Origin: an uncultured Sphingomonadaceae bacterium
GTDB taxonomy: Bacteria > Pseudomonadota > Alphaproteobacteria > Sphingomonadales > Sphingomonadaceae
Assembly (NCBI GenBank): GCA_947497315.1
Contig: CANMFX010000001.1
Span: forward strand, 1,178,001-1,242,000
DNA length: 64,000 nt
Reading direction: 5' to 3'
This document shows, piece by piece, positions 1-7,696 of the stretch. A program made the position numbers and the translations under genes. The notes under the pieces were generated by a model, which was not told the DNA's origin, made no database searches, and saw nothing but the letters and a program-made list of their open reading frames with translations. How positions within the stretch are numbered: position 1 is the stretch's first letter; every line of letters starts with the position of its first letter.

Positions 1-285
1 GATCGCGGCATCAGAGCCAACAGCATTTCGCCGGGTCTCACCCGCACACCGATGACGGCTGGCGTCGATCAGGTTCCGGGATTGGTGGAATCGTTTGAAG
101 CGCGCTATCCGCTGGGCCGTATTGGTACCAGCGAGGATATTGCCGCTGCCGCTGTTTTTCTGGCCAGCGACGAATGTTTCATGACCGGCGAGAATCTGCA
201 GGTCAATGGCGGACTATGCTTGCGCGGAAATCCGACCCGCAAGGATCAGGAGCTGATGATGGGGGCTGTTGCGGCGGCTTCATAG
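1..285 (+). CDS. SDR-family oxidoreductase, C-terminal fragment
   Basis: The reading frame is open from the first base of the window to a TAG at 283-285, so only the last 94 residues are present. They carry the hallmarks of the end of a classical short-chain dehydrogenase: N-S-I-S-P-G-L-T-R-T after the (unseen) active site, then A-A-A-V-F-L-A-S-D followed by T-G-E-N-L-Q-V-N-G-G, the usual C-terminal cofactor/oligomer region. The enzyme is expected to be a cytosolic NAD(P)-dependent alcohol/ketone oxidoreductase; the substrate cannot be told. The true start, the Rossmann glycine motif and the YxxxK residues lie upstream of the window. Confidence 0.85.
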   Translation, partial: DRGIRANSISPGLTRTPMTAGVDQVPGLVESFEARYPLGRIGTSEDIAAAAVFLASDECFMTGENLQVNGGLCLRGNPTRKDQELMMGAVAAAS

Positions 286-299
286 CCAGCATTATCAAC

Positions 300-380
300 T
301 CGTCATCCCAGCGAAAGCTGGGATCTACCAAAGATTTTCGCAAAGCCGTGAGGAGATCCCAGCTTTCGCTGGGATGACGA
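300..380. repeat. REP-like palindromic element, 27-bp perfect arms
   Basis: Bases 300-326 and 354-380 are exact reverse complements (27 of 27), separated by a 27-base spacer. The core is TCATCCCAGCGAAAGCTGGG, itself partly palindromic (CCCAGC..GCTGGG). This is the form of dispersed intergenic palindromes seen in many sphingomonad genomes. It lies 15 bases after the preceding stop codon, so the transcript would fold into a strong hairpin that may protect the 3' end or help termination, though there is no T-run directly behind it. Confidence 0.8.
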
Positions 381-487
381 TATTGGCTAGAAGCATGTCC
401 CGGCCTGTAGCGTCAAAATCCTGTTGGCGCTGTGGTAAATTTCCGCCATGGTGGCGCACTATTGCTTCGCCACGGGAAATTTAGTCA

Positions 488-1756
488 TTGCTTGATTTAA
501 TGAGCCAGTTTCAGGGCTTGATCGGGATTGCCTTCATCCTGACTCTTGCCTGGGCATTGTCGGAAAATCGTGATGACAGGCCAAGCTGGCGCTGGATTGC
601 CGGAGCCATTGCGGTTCAATTCATTCTCGCCGTTTCGATCGTCCGTATCCCGTTCATCTGGAATATTATCAGCCTTGCCAATCAAGGGGTGCAGGCGATT
701 GAACAGGCGACGCTGGCGGGTTCAAGCTATATGTTTGGCTATGTTGGCGGTGCGGAATTGCCTTTTGTGCTCAAAGAAGGCGTGGCCCCGCCTTTGATCA
801 TTGCTTTCCAGATATTACCGCTCGTGATCGTTTTTTCCGCGCTCGCGGCCTTGCTATGGCATTGGCGGGTTTTGCAGATAATTGTCAGAGGTCTGTCCTG
901 GGCCTTGCAAAAAACACTGGGTGTCAGCGGTGTCGTTGGTCTGAGCGGTGGCGCCAATATCTTCCTCGGCGTCGTGGAATCCCCGCTGGTGGTGCGTGCC
1001 TATTTTGAAAAGATGAGTCGGGCCGAGTTGTTCGCGATCATGGTGCTGGCCATGTCGACCATTTCGGGGGCGATATTGGTGCTCTATGCGACCACGCTGG
1101 AAAAGACGGTGCCCAATGCGGTGGGGCATATGATCTCGGCTTCACTGATATCCTTGCCCGCGGCCATCCTGCTTGCGCGGCTGATGGTGCCGGGACTGTC
1201 CGACACCAAAGTGAACCGCCAGGAACCGGGGCTGAAATATGAGGGCAGCTTTGACGCGATTATCAAGGGGACGATAGACGGTGTGCAGCTTTTCCTGGCG
1301 GTAATTGCGGTGATTATCGTGATCTTCGCCTTTGTCGCGCTGATTGACCAGATATTGTCGGTTCTGCCTTTGATTGGCGGCGAGGCTTTAACGCTCAAAC
1401 GCATATTCGGGTGGATATTCGCGCCGTTAATGTGGATGATCGGGGTGCCGTGGGAGGAGGCTGCTGCTGCGGGATCGTTGATGGGGACCAAAGCTATCCT
1501 CAATGAATATGTCGCCTATCTGGAGCTAGCGGCGCTGCCCATCGATACATTCAGCGCGAAGGGGCAATTGATCGTCACCTATGCGCTGTGCGGTGTGGCA
1601 AATCTTGCCAGCGTCGGCCTGATCATCTCGACCATAGGTACGCTATGCCCGCAGCGCCGCGGCGAAGTCGCGGGACTGGGTATGAAAAGCTGGTTCGCTG
1701 GCAATTGTGCGACCGCGATGACCGGCGCGGTAATCGGTATTATTACATGGAGTTGA
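488..1756 (+). CDS. NupC/CNT-family concentrative nucleoside transporter
   Basis: A 422-residue polytopic inner-membrane protein. The order of segments fits concentrative nucleoside transporters: an N-terminal pair of helices, a gate-like region, then G-L-S-G-G-A-N-I-F-L-G and E-S-P-L-V-V-R-A-Y (around residues 155-175) and a second conserved repeat with P-W-E-E-A-A-A-A-G-S-L-M-G-T-K (around 320-335) and N-E-Y-V-A-Y. Members import nucleosides with Na+ or H+. The listed start is TTG at 488, with GGGA about 10 bases upstream; ATG at 500 is a possible alternative. The gene runs into the next CDS with a 12-base gap, so the two are probably co-transcribed. Confidence 0.9.
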   Translation: MLDLMSQFQGLIGIAFILTLAWALSENRDDRPSWRWIAGAIAVQFILAVSIVRIPFIWNIISLANQGVQAIEQATLAGSSYMFGYVGGAELPFVLKEGVAPPLIIAFQILPLVIVFSALAALLWHWRVLQIIVRGLSWALQKTLGVSGVVGLSGGANIFLGVVESPLVVRAYFEKMSRAELFAIMVLAMSTISGAILVLYATTLEKTVPNAVGHMISASLISLPAAILLARLMVPGLSDTKVNRQEPGLKYEGSFDAIIKGTIDGVQLFLAVIAVIIVIFAFVALIDQILSVLPLIGGEALTLKRIFGWIFAPLMWMIGVPWEEAAAAGSLMGTKAILNEYVAYLELAALPIDTFSAKGQLIVTYALCGVANLASVGLIISTIGTLCPQRRGEVAGLGMKSWFAGNCATAMTGAVIGIITWS

Positions 1757-1768
1757 GGGCTTTTCGCA

Positions 1769-2374
1769 ATGTTTGACGCCAAGATTCGGCCACTGATCGA
1801 TCCGCCGCTCAACGCGGCTGGTCGCGGTTTGGTGCGGATCGGTTTCACTGCAAACGGTGTTACGTTGCTCGGCTTGGGATTTGGATTGGGAGCCGCCTAT
1901 GCCATCACGATTCAGCATTTTGGATGGGCGTTGGCACTGGTCTTAGTCGGCCGGATATTGGACGGTCTTGATGGCGCTGTCGCAAGAGCAACGGAGAAGA
2001 CAGCCTTTGGCGGCTATCTCGATATCGTCTGCGATTTCATCTTTTATGTGTCGATCCCGCTGGCTTTCGGGATCGCTGATCCGGCCAATTTACTACCTGC
2101 CCTCACGCTGGTGGCCGCGTTTACAATCACTGGAATCAGCTTTCTTGCCTTTGCTGTTACCGCTGGTGAGCAAGGGGCTGAAACCAGCGCCCATGGTGAG
2201 AAGAGTTTCTTTTACAGCACCGGTATTGCCGAAGGGGGTGAGACGATCGGCTTCTTCCTGATCATGTGCCTGTTGCCGATGCATTTTGTCATGCTGGCTT
2301 ATATTTTCGCCGGATTATGCGTGGTGACGGTGCTCCAGCGCACAGTACTGGCATGGCTCAGCTTTCGCGGCTGA
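1769..2374 (+). CDS. CDP-alcohol phosphatidyltransferase family protein
   Basis: A 201-residue membrane protein with the family signature D-G-L-D-G-A-V-A-R followed by G-G-Y-L-D-I-V-C-D (about residues 65-90), whose aspartates bind Mg2+ and the CDP-diacylglycerol pyrophosphate. The gap between AR and the next conserved Gly looks one residue shorter than in PgsA, which fits a less-studied subgroup rather than PgsA/PssA proper. About five or six hydrophobic helices follow. Known members transfer phosphatidyl groups to small alcohols in phospholipid synthesis; the acceptor is unknown here. The gene lies 12 bases after the transporter and ends 2 bases before the convergent gene on the other strand. 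Confidence 0.82.
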   Translation: MFDAKIRPLIDPPLNAAGRGLVRIGFTANGVTLLGLGFGLGAAYAITIQHFGWALALVLVGRILDGLDGAVARATEKTAFGGYLDIVCDFIFYVSIPLAFGIADPANLLPALTLVAAFTITGISFLAFAVTAGEQGAETSAHGEKSFFYSTGIAEGGETIGFFLIMCLLPMHFVMLAYIFAGLCVVTVLQRTVLAWLSFRG

Positions 2375-2376
2375 GC

Positions 2377-4530
2377 CTAACTGCGCGCCCAGTTGAAATA
2401 GCGTTCCAGCCATTTTAGCGCCCATTCCGGCTTATGCTTCTTGCGCCATTCGCCAGCAGCAAATTTATTGGCTTCTGCCATGGTCGGATAGGTGTGGATC
2501 GTACCGAGAATCTTGCCGAGACCGAGGCCATGTTTCATCGCCAGCACATATTCGGTGAGCAGTTCACCGGCATTCTGGCCAACTATGGTCACGCCCAAAA
2601 TCCGGTCCTTACCCGGCGGTGTCAGCACTTTGACAAAGCCTTCGGTCGCGCTTTCGGCAATGGCGCGGTCGAGATCATCAAGACCATATTTGGTGACTTC
2701 ATATTCGATGCCCTCTTTTTCAGCCTCTTGCTCATTGAGGCCAACATGCGCGATTTCGGGATCGAGGAACGTCGTCCACGGCAGAAATTCATAGCTTGGC
2801 TTGAACTTCTTATACCGCCCGAACAGTGCATTGACCGTGGCAAACCACGCCTGGTGGGAGGCATTATGGGTTAGCTGATAGGGGCCGGCAACGTCGCCCG
2901 CGGCATAGATATGCGGGAAAGTCGCCTGAAGATGGTCATTGGTGACCAGCGTCCGGTCGGTTTCAACGCCAAGCTCTTCAAGACCGAATCCTTCAAGCCG
3001 CGCCGCGCGACCAACAGCGATCAGCAAATCGTCAAAGGGCAGGGCCTGTTCGCCGCTGTCATTCTCGACAATGATCATTTTGGTACCGTTCTGTATCTCT
3101 GTGCGTAGAGCCTTGTGATTGCAGAGCAACGTAACACCGGAGTCTTTCAGTGCCTTGGCTGCGATCTCGGAAACATCCTCGTCTTCGATGCCCATTATCC
3201 GATCGGCCATTTCAATAAGCGTGACATTGCTGCCAAGCCGCGCAAAGGATTGCGACAGTTCACAACCAATCGGGCCGCCGCCCAGCACCACCATTTTTTC
3301 CGGTACGGTATCGCGTTTGGCCATTTCCTCCCACAACGTATCGCTGGTCAGATAGCCGGTCTCATCGAGGCCGGGCAGGGGCGGAACGAACGGTCGTGCT
3401 CCAGTCGCGAGCACAATCGCCTTGCCGGTCAGCGTCTGGGTACCGCCGTCATTGCGTTCAATCTCGACGGTCCAGGGATCAGTCAACCGGGCATAGCCCT
3501 GCACCACATCCACGCCAAGGCCTTCAAACCGTTCGACGCTGTCATGCGGTTCAATGGTTTTGATGATGTCTTCGACCCGGGTGATCACATTTTTGAAATT
3601 GATGGTCGGCTTGATGGCGGTCAGGCCATAGCGATCGGCATGCTGCATCTGATCGGCAATTTTGGCGCTCTTGATGAGGGCTTTCGATGGGACACAGCCA
3701 TAGTTAAGGCAGTCACCGCCCATTTTGCCTGACTCGATAAGTGTGACTTTGGCATTGATCGTCGCAGCGATCAGTGAGGATACGAGTCCGCCGGAACCCG
3801 CACCAATAACGATCAGGTTACGGTCGAATTTCTTTGGCCTGTTCCAGCCTTTGTAGATTTTCCGGTTGTTGATAAAGCCGATAATGCCTTTGGCGATCCA
3901 GGGGAATATCGCCAGCAGGACAAAGGAGCCGATGACCGAGAGGGAGAAGACCCCGCCAACCGAGTCGACTTGCGACAGCTGCGTACCCGCGTTCACATAA
4001 ACGATCGTGCCGGCGAGCATGCCAATCTGGCTGGCGATAAAATATTTCCACACCCGCATTTTGGTTAGACCCATGAGCAGGTTGACGACAAAAAACGGAA
4101 AGGCCGGCACCAGCCTGATCGAGATCAGGTAAAAAACGCCGTCGCGCTTGATGCCTTCGTTGATATTTTTGAGCCGTTGGCCAAATTTACTCTCGACCCA
4201 GTCGCCGAGCAGATAGCGTGAGGTGAGGAAAGCAATGGTCGCACCGATGGTAGATGCAAAGGACACCACGATTGTGCCAACGACAACGCCAAACAATGCG
4301 CCGGCCGCTAGTGTCATCACCGCGGCACCAGGAATCGAGAGGGCAGTAACCGCAACATAGATCAGGAAAAATACGCCGATGATGATCAGCGGATTGGCTC
4401 TATATTGCGCATCAATCGCGTCCTGCTGTGCCTTCAGGTTTTCAAGCGTGAGCTGCGAACCGAGATCATAGTGAAAAAATGCAAAAATCGCCGCGACGAT
4501 AACGGCCAGGACCAGTAATTTCTTCCACAT
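2377..4530 (-). CDS. Fusion: TVP38/TMEM64-type membrane domain + mercuric-reductase-like flavoprotein
   Basis: The protein is 717 residues from the ATG at 4530, chosen because AGGGGA lies 7 bases before it; a longer frame opens at 4590 without a comparable site. Residues about 1-220 form a VTT (DedA/TVP38) domain with several helices and the S-I-R-L-V-P-A-F-P-F-F motif near 137-147. From residue 238 begins a pyridine nucleotide-disulfide oxidoreductase: FAD motif GAGSGG (243-248), redox pair C274-x4-C279 in G-G-D-C-L-N-Y-G-C-V-P-S-K, a second nucleotide motif G-G-G-P-I-G-C-E, and the C-terminal dimerisation domain. The C-terminal double Cys of true MerA is absent, so mercury reduction is not implied. 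It is probably a membrane-anchored NAD(P)H-dependent disulfide or quinone reductase. Confidence 0.88.
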   Translation of the reverse strand: MWKKLLVLAVIVAAIFAFFHYDLGSQLTLENLKAQQDAIDAQYRANPLIIIGVFFLIYVAVTALSIPGAAVMTLAAGALFGVVVGTIVVSFASTIGATIAFLTSRYLLGDWVESKFGQRLKNINEGIKRDGVFYLISIRLVPAFPFFVVNLLMGLTKMRVWKYFIASQIGMLAGTIVYVNAGTQLSQVDSVGGVFSLSVIGSFVLLAIFPWIAKGIIGFINNRKIYKGWNRPKKFDRNLIVIGAGSGGLVSSLIAATINAKVTLIESGKMGGDCLNYGCVPSKALIKSAKIADQMQHADRYGLTAIKPTINFKNVITRVEDIIKTIEPHDSVERFEGLGVDVVQGYARLTDPWTVEIERNDGGTQTLTGKAIVLATGARPFVPPLPGLDETGYLTSDTLWEEMAKRDTVPEKMVVLGGGPIGCELSQSFARLGSNVTLIEMADRIMGIEDEDVSEIAAKALKDSGVTLLCNHKALRTEIQNGTKMIIVENDSGEQALPFDDLLIAVGRAARLEGFGLEELGVETDRTLVTNDHLQATFPHIYAAGDVAGPYQLTHNASHQAWFATVNALFGRYKKFKPSYEFLPWTTFLDPEIAHVGLNEQEAEKEGIEYEVTKYGLDDLDRAIAESATEGFVKVLTPPGKDRILGVTIVGQNAGELLTEYVLAMKHGLGLGKILGTIHTYPTMAEANKFAAGEWRKKHKPEWALKWLERYFNWARS

Positions 4531-4821
4531 GCGATTTTCCCCTAACCTTTGAACAGGACGCTTTTCATAGTTCCCCTTGGTTCGTGCCAAGGCCTTAACG
4601 GGTTACAGGAACGCCGTCGATCTCGTATTTTGCTACAAAAGCGTTGGAATTTCAGCAAAAAACAGAAAATTCTCCGTCGATTGCCAAATCGCAACAAGCG
4701 AAAAAGCGAATCGGCATAACAAGGGGATGTCGCATGAAGCGGCATATAACAGGGCCTCTTTACCCCCTTCCTTGTTCGTTCAGGGAAAGATGAGAAGCCT
4801 TAGACCCTAAGGAGAATACCG
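4531..4821. other. Intergenic region upstream of the Fap-like operon
   Basis: This 291-base gap separates two divergently read units, so it should hold both promoters. I see no convincing sigma-54 (TGGCAC-N5-TTGC) site and no long palindrome. A purine-rich ribosome-binding site (AAGGAG, about 4809-4814) precedes the ATG at 4822. No gene is supported inside it. Confidence 0.5.
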
Positions 4822-5328
4822 ATGAAAATGACTAAAGTATTGGCGGCATCCGCTGCAGCAGCAGCTTTGGCCGTTGGCGGACCTGCCATGGCTCAGCTGA
4901 ATCAAAATAACGATGTCACCGACACAGACAATGGTGCAGTCGTTGTTAACGATCTGCTTGATGTTTATCTGGCAGCAGATGCCAGCACGACAAATACGCT
5001 GGACGACATCAACAGCAATAACAACAACAACAACGACCTTGTTATCGCTACGCAAACGCTGACGGCATACAACACCAACTCTCAGATGGATGAACTCATC
5101 GATCTTGATGGTGAAGATGGTACACCGGCTCCAGTCGGCTATAACAGCGGCGACAACTATGTTCGCGGCAGTGCCTTCGCAGCTTTTGCGGGTATCCTGA
5201 ACCAATCATGGAATACCGGCGTAAACAACAACAACCAGGCTGCAACCAACATTGCGGCACAGGGCTCCATCAACTTCGGTGATGGCGCTGGTGAAGCAGC
5301 TGGCGGCGGCGCTGGCGGCGGCGATTAA
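4822..5328 (+). CDS. Secreted Asn-rich protein, candidate Fap-like amyloid subunit
   Basis: A 168-residue protein with a clear Sec signal peptide (K-M-T-K, Ala-rich core, A-M-A-Q near residue 25). The mature part is rich in Asn, Asp, Ala and Gly with almost no positive charge. It includes a run S-N-N-N-N-N-N-D (about 65-72), a segment N-T-G-V-N-N-N-N-Q-A-A-T-N-I-A-A-Q-G (about 134-151), and a Gly-rich tail. Asn/Gln/Gly/Ala-rich, Cys-free composition with a GVN..N.Q..N..A pattern is typical of FapB/FapC-type bacterial amyloids, and the next genes encode a C39 peptidase and, across a terminator, a FapF-like pore. No true sequence repeats of FapC length are visible. The amyloid assignment is inference from composition and context. 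Confidence 0.55.
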   Translation: MKMTKVLAASAAAAALAVGGPAMAQLNQNNDVTDTDNGAVVVNDLLDVYLAADASTTNTLDDINSNNNNNNDLVIATQTLTAYNTNSQMDELIDLDGEDGTPAPVGYNSGDNYVRGSAFAAFAGILNQSWNTGVNNNNQAATNIAAQGSINFGDGAGEAAGGGAGGGD

Positions 5329-5419
5329 TCGCCCAAGCGATGAAGGACGGGCCGGTTTCAGCCGATGGAGCCGGCCTCTCCATCCTCCAAACATCCGCCC
5401 CCAATCGGGAGTAAAGACG

Positions 5420-5791
5420 ATGAAAAAGCATTTTTGGCTTCTTATGACAGCCCCTCTGGCCATGACCGCCTCCCACGTGAGCGCTCAGGTAGCAGATCAG
5501 AATGCTGCGCCTCAGGCACCCGCGACTACCGAGCAGCAATCTGCGTCCCCGCTAATGTCGTTGGAAGAGCTCGACGAGCTCCGTGGCGGCACACAAATAG
5601 CGATTAACGAACAGACCTTCAATTCGGACAATACCGGCAACACGATCAATGGCGATTTTACCGCCGGCGATGTCAATCTGTCGGACAATTCACTGTCCAG
5701 CTTTAACGGTCTTGGTAATATTGTGATCAACACCGGCGCACAGTCGGCACTCCAGGCAGGCCTGGCGGTGACGATCAACATTACCGATTGA
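5420..5791 (+). CDS. Secreted LRGG-motif protein (candidate C39 substrate)
   Basis: A 123-residue protein from ATG 5420, with GGGAG upstream; the frame also extends back to 5252 without a site. A signal peptide covers residues 1-22 (V-S-A-Q). After a Gln/Ala/Pro-rich linker comes M-S-L-E-E-L-D-E-L-R-G-G (residues 46-57), very like the double-glycine leader motif cut by C39 peptidases. The segment after GG is polar, Asn/Asp/Thr-rich (residues 58-95), and ends with N-G-L-G-N-I-V-I-N-T-G-A-Q-S-A-L-Q-A-G (96-114). Length after the GG is 66 residues. The next gene, 14 bases on, is the C39 peptidase. I do not recognise a named family; a nucleator or accessory fibre component is my inference. Confidence 0.6.
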   Translation: MKKHFWLLMTAPLAMTASHVSAQVADQNAAPQAPATTEQQSASPLMSLEELDELRGGTQIAINEQTFNSDNTGNTINGDFTAGDVNLSDNSLSSFNGLGNIVINTGAQSALQAGLAVTINITD

Positions 5792-5805
5792 GTAAGGTAT
5801 AGGCC

Positions 5806-6612
5806 ATGACCCCCTCTTCCCCCATCCCAAATGGCCTATCCCCCGCCTATCCGCCCTTTAAGAGCAGCTTGAAAAGCATCTTGAAGGGCGGACTGCTTGC
5901 TCTTGCCGGTACCTCCCTGTTTTGCAGTTCCATAGCCCAGGCCGAAGTCCGCTTGGGACGGGAATCTATCGGCGGAGACTATTATGTCGGCGTGATGACC
6001 TGGTGGGATATCCCGTTCCGTTCGGTCATTCGCCAGAAATATGATTTCAGCTGCGGTTCCGCAGCGGTCGCGACGTTGCTCACTTATCACTATGATCGCC
6101 CTACCAGTGAACGCACCCCGTTTAAGGCAATGTGGGACCTGGGCGATAAGGAAGCGATTAAAGAGGTCGGTTTTTCGATGCTCGACATGCGCCGGTATCT
6201 GCAATCCATCGGTTATCGCGCCGAAGGCTTCAAGCTGACAATGGATCAGCTCAGCCAGGTAAAACGCCCGGTTATAGTGTTGCTCGACCTTGATGGTTTC
6301 AAGCATTTCGTTGTGGTCAAAGGGCAGACAAAAGACCAAGTGCTGGTCGGCGACTCTGTTCTGGGTATCAGCAAATATTCGACCGAAGATTTTACGAAAT
6401 ACTGGAACGGCGTCGCGCTGGCGATTGTTGACGGACCGATAAAAAGCCTGCCCAAATATAATCTTGCCGGTGACTGGAACCGCTGGTCCACTGCACCAAC
6501 CGACCAGGTTTCGGCAACAGCCACGATCGGCAATCTAACCAACCACCTCCCCCCCCTGTACCAGATATCCCCAGAGCTATTGCTCGATGTGCGGGTCGGT
6601 ACGATCAGATGA
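5806..6612 (+). CDS. Secreted C39-family cysteine peptidase, FapD-like
   Basis: A 268-residue stand-alone C39 (double-glycine) peptidase. A signal peptide with a long N-region ends near residue 46 (A-Q-A), so the enzyme should act in the periplasm. Catalytic residues are visible: oxyanion Gln77 and Cys83 in R-Q-K-Y-D-F-S-C-G-S-A-A, His167 in G-F-K-H-F-V-V-V, and Asp183 in V-G-D-S-V-L-G. No ABC-transporter domains are attached, unlike bacteriocin exporters. The combination R-Q-x-Y-D-F-S-C-G-S-A and K-H-F-V-V-V-K-G is what I know from FapD of the Pseudomonas amyloid operon. It lies between two genes whose products carry LRGG motifs, its likely substrates. The gap to the previous gene is 14 bases and to the next 10, so these form one operon. 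Confidence 0.88.
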   Translation: MTPSSPIPNGLSPAYPPFKSSLKSILKGGLLALAGTSLFCSSIAQAEVRLGRESIGGDYYVGVMTWWDIPFRSVIRQKYDFSCGSAAVATLLTYHYDRPTSERTPFKAMWDLGDKEAIKEVGFSMLDMRRYLQSIGYRAEGFKLTMDQLSQVKRPVIVLLDLDGFKHFVVVKGQTKDQVLVGDSVLGISKYSTEDFTKYWNGVALAIVDGPIKSLPKYNLAGDWNRWSTAPTDQVSATATIGNLTNHLPPLYQISPELLLDVRVGTIR

Positions 6613-6622
6613 GAGACGAGTC

Positions 6623-7216
6623 ATGACCTATAGACAAAAATTTTTCGCCACGGTCGCCTGCATCGCGTCTTCTACCGCGATGCTATTGCCCCAAACCGCC
6701 AACGCTGAACCCGCAGCGGCGGTTGGTCTGCCCGCACTTGTTCCTGACGAAGATCTGGACAAGTTGCGTGGCGGGTTTGTGGTCAACGGGTTGGGCGTCA
6801 ATTTCGGAGCTGATATACGCACATACGTTAATGGTGAGTTGCTGTTGCAAACCGTGCTGACCATGAATGACGATGGTGCGCACACCAGCCAGACAGCTGC
6901 GGCCGGACTAAGCCCGGTTGATGTCTCGACACTGGAAAATGGCATATTGTCCAACGGCAGTATTCGTATGAAAGTCGGCGACACACCTGTCTATCTGCTC
7001 AATAATGGCCAGACCGCGATTGCGCATGAGACCGCCAATGGCGTCCAGAATATGCTGATCAATACCGCCAGCGGCTTTGATGCCGTTCAGGAAGTGGACG
7101 CCACCCTGTCTTTATCCGGATATGAAAGTTTCAATAGCGATTTGATGATGGACCGGATCGGCAACGCACTGAATGATGTTGTGGGGCAAGCCGGAATCGG
7201 GGCGCTTGGAAACTAA
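6623..7216 (+). CDS. Secreted RGG-motif protein (second candidate C39 substrate)
   Basis: A 197-residue protein from ATG 6623 (GAGACGAG just upstream; earlier in-frame starts overlap the peptidase gene). The signal peptide ends near residue 28 (A-N-A-E). The motif P-D-E-D-L-D-K-L-R-G-G follows at residues 41-51, matching the LDELRGG of the gene two upstream. After GG comes F-V-V-N-G-L-G-V-N-F-G-A-D-I-R-T-Y-V-N-G, then a long Thr/Asn/Ser-rich beta-prone region without Cys. I recognise this layout from hypothetical proteobacterial proteins but know no named family. It is the last gene of the operon, followed by a hairpin terminator. It could be a chaperone, cap or minor fibre subunit. Confidence 0.6.
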   Translation: MTYRQKFFATVACIASSTAMLLPQTANAEPAAAVGLPALVPDEDLDKLRGGFVVNGLGVNFGADIRTYVNGELLLQTVLTMNDDGAHTSQTAAAGLSPVDVSTLENGILSNGSIRMKVGDTPVYLLNNGQTAIAHETANGVQNMLINTASGFDAVQEVDATLSLSGYESFNSDLMMDRIGNALNDVVGQAGIGALGN

Positions 7217-7266
7217 GGCCAAACCGAGGAGGATTGACCGGTTGCCAATCCAACTGGTCCAGACTG

Positions 7267-7308
7267 AAAGCACCATGAACCATTGAGGGGGTTTGTGGTG
7301 CTTTTTTT
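7267..7308 (+). terminator. Rho-independent terminator of the secreted-protein operon
   Basis: AAAGCACCA (7267-7275) pairs perfectly with TGGTGCTTT (7296-7304) across a 20-base loop, and the stem runs into seven T residues (7302-7308). It lies 50 bases after the stop codon at 7216. The A-rich left flank may also let it work weakly in the opposite direction for the convergent gene. Confidence 0.85.
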
Positions 7309-7696
7309 GATGACCACCCTTTTGATCGACCAATATCTTCCGCATCAATAGTTATTCGGATTGATCGGAAAAAGCCGGTACTTGGTATCGATATGCCGCT
7401 GGAGGCCCTCCGCCATTTGAGCGAAATTGACAGCTGCAATCCTAAGCCTCTCCACCGTGTTTATCCAACGAAAGAGCCGGGTGGAGTTCCAACGAGACTT
7501 TCCTACATCGCCAAGTCCGGGTAATTTCCACTCGGTTCTTTCTCAACTTTATATAAGCGGCCTATAAAAGCCTATAAAAGGGTGTGTGATCTGTGTGAAC
7601 TTTGGCACAGATCACTCGGTCAGACAGGCCAAAGGAGCTTGCAAACATTGTAAACTTCGCCGGCAGCTCCGCTGGTACCCTCAAACCCTGGATGGT
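7309..7696. other. Intergenic region with a 10-bp inverted repeat
   Basis: No gene is supported between the terminator and the convergent gene. Bases 7586-7595 (GTGATCTGTG) and 7606-7615 (CACAGATCAC) form a perfect inverted repeat with a 10-base loop. It lies about 80 bases beyond the stop of the minus-strand gene, so it may be that gene's transcript end, though the trailing T-run is weak. A tandem CCTATAAAAG (7561-7580) stands next to it. Confidence 0.55.

Noticed and set aside
3115-3732. 205-codon open frame on the plus strand within the flavoprotein gene
   Set aside because: It is a shadow of the minus-strand FAD domain with no domain of its own.
2377-4530. Mercury-resistance (mer) locus
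   Set aside because: The enzyme resembles MerA, but it lacks the C-terminal Cys pair and the N-terminal metal-binding domain, and no merR/merT/merP genes are near.
5420-7216. Bacteriocin/lantibiotic exporter operon
   Set aside because: The LRGG motifs suggest it, but the proteins have Sec signal peptides, the C39 enzyme has no ABC transporter, and there are no immunity or modification genes.
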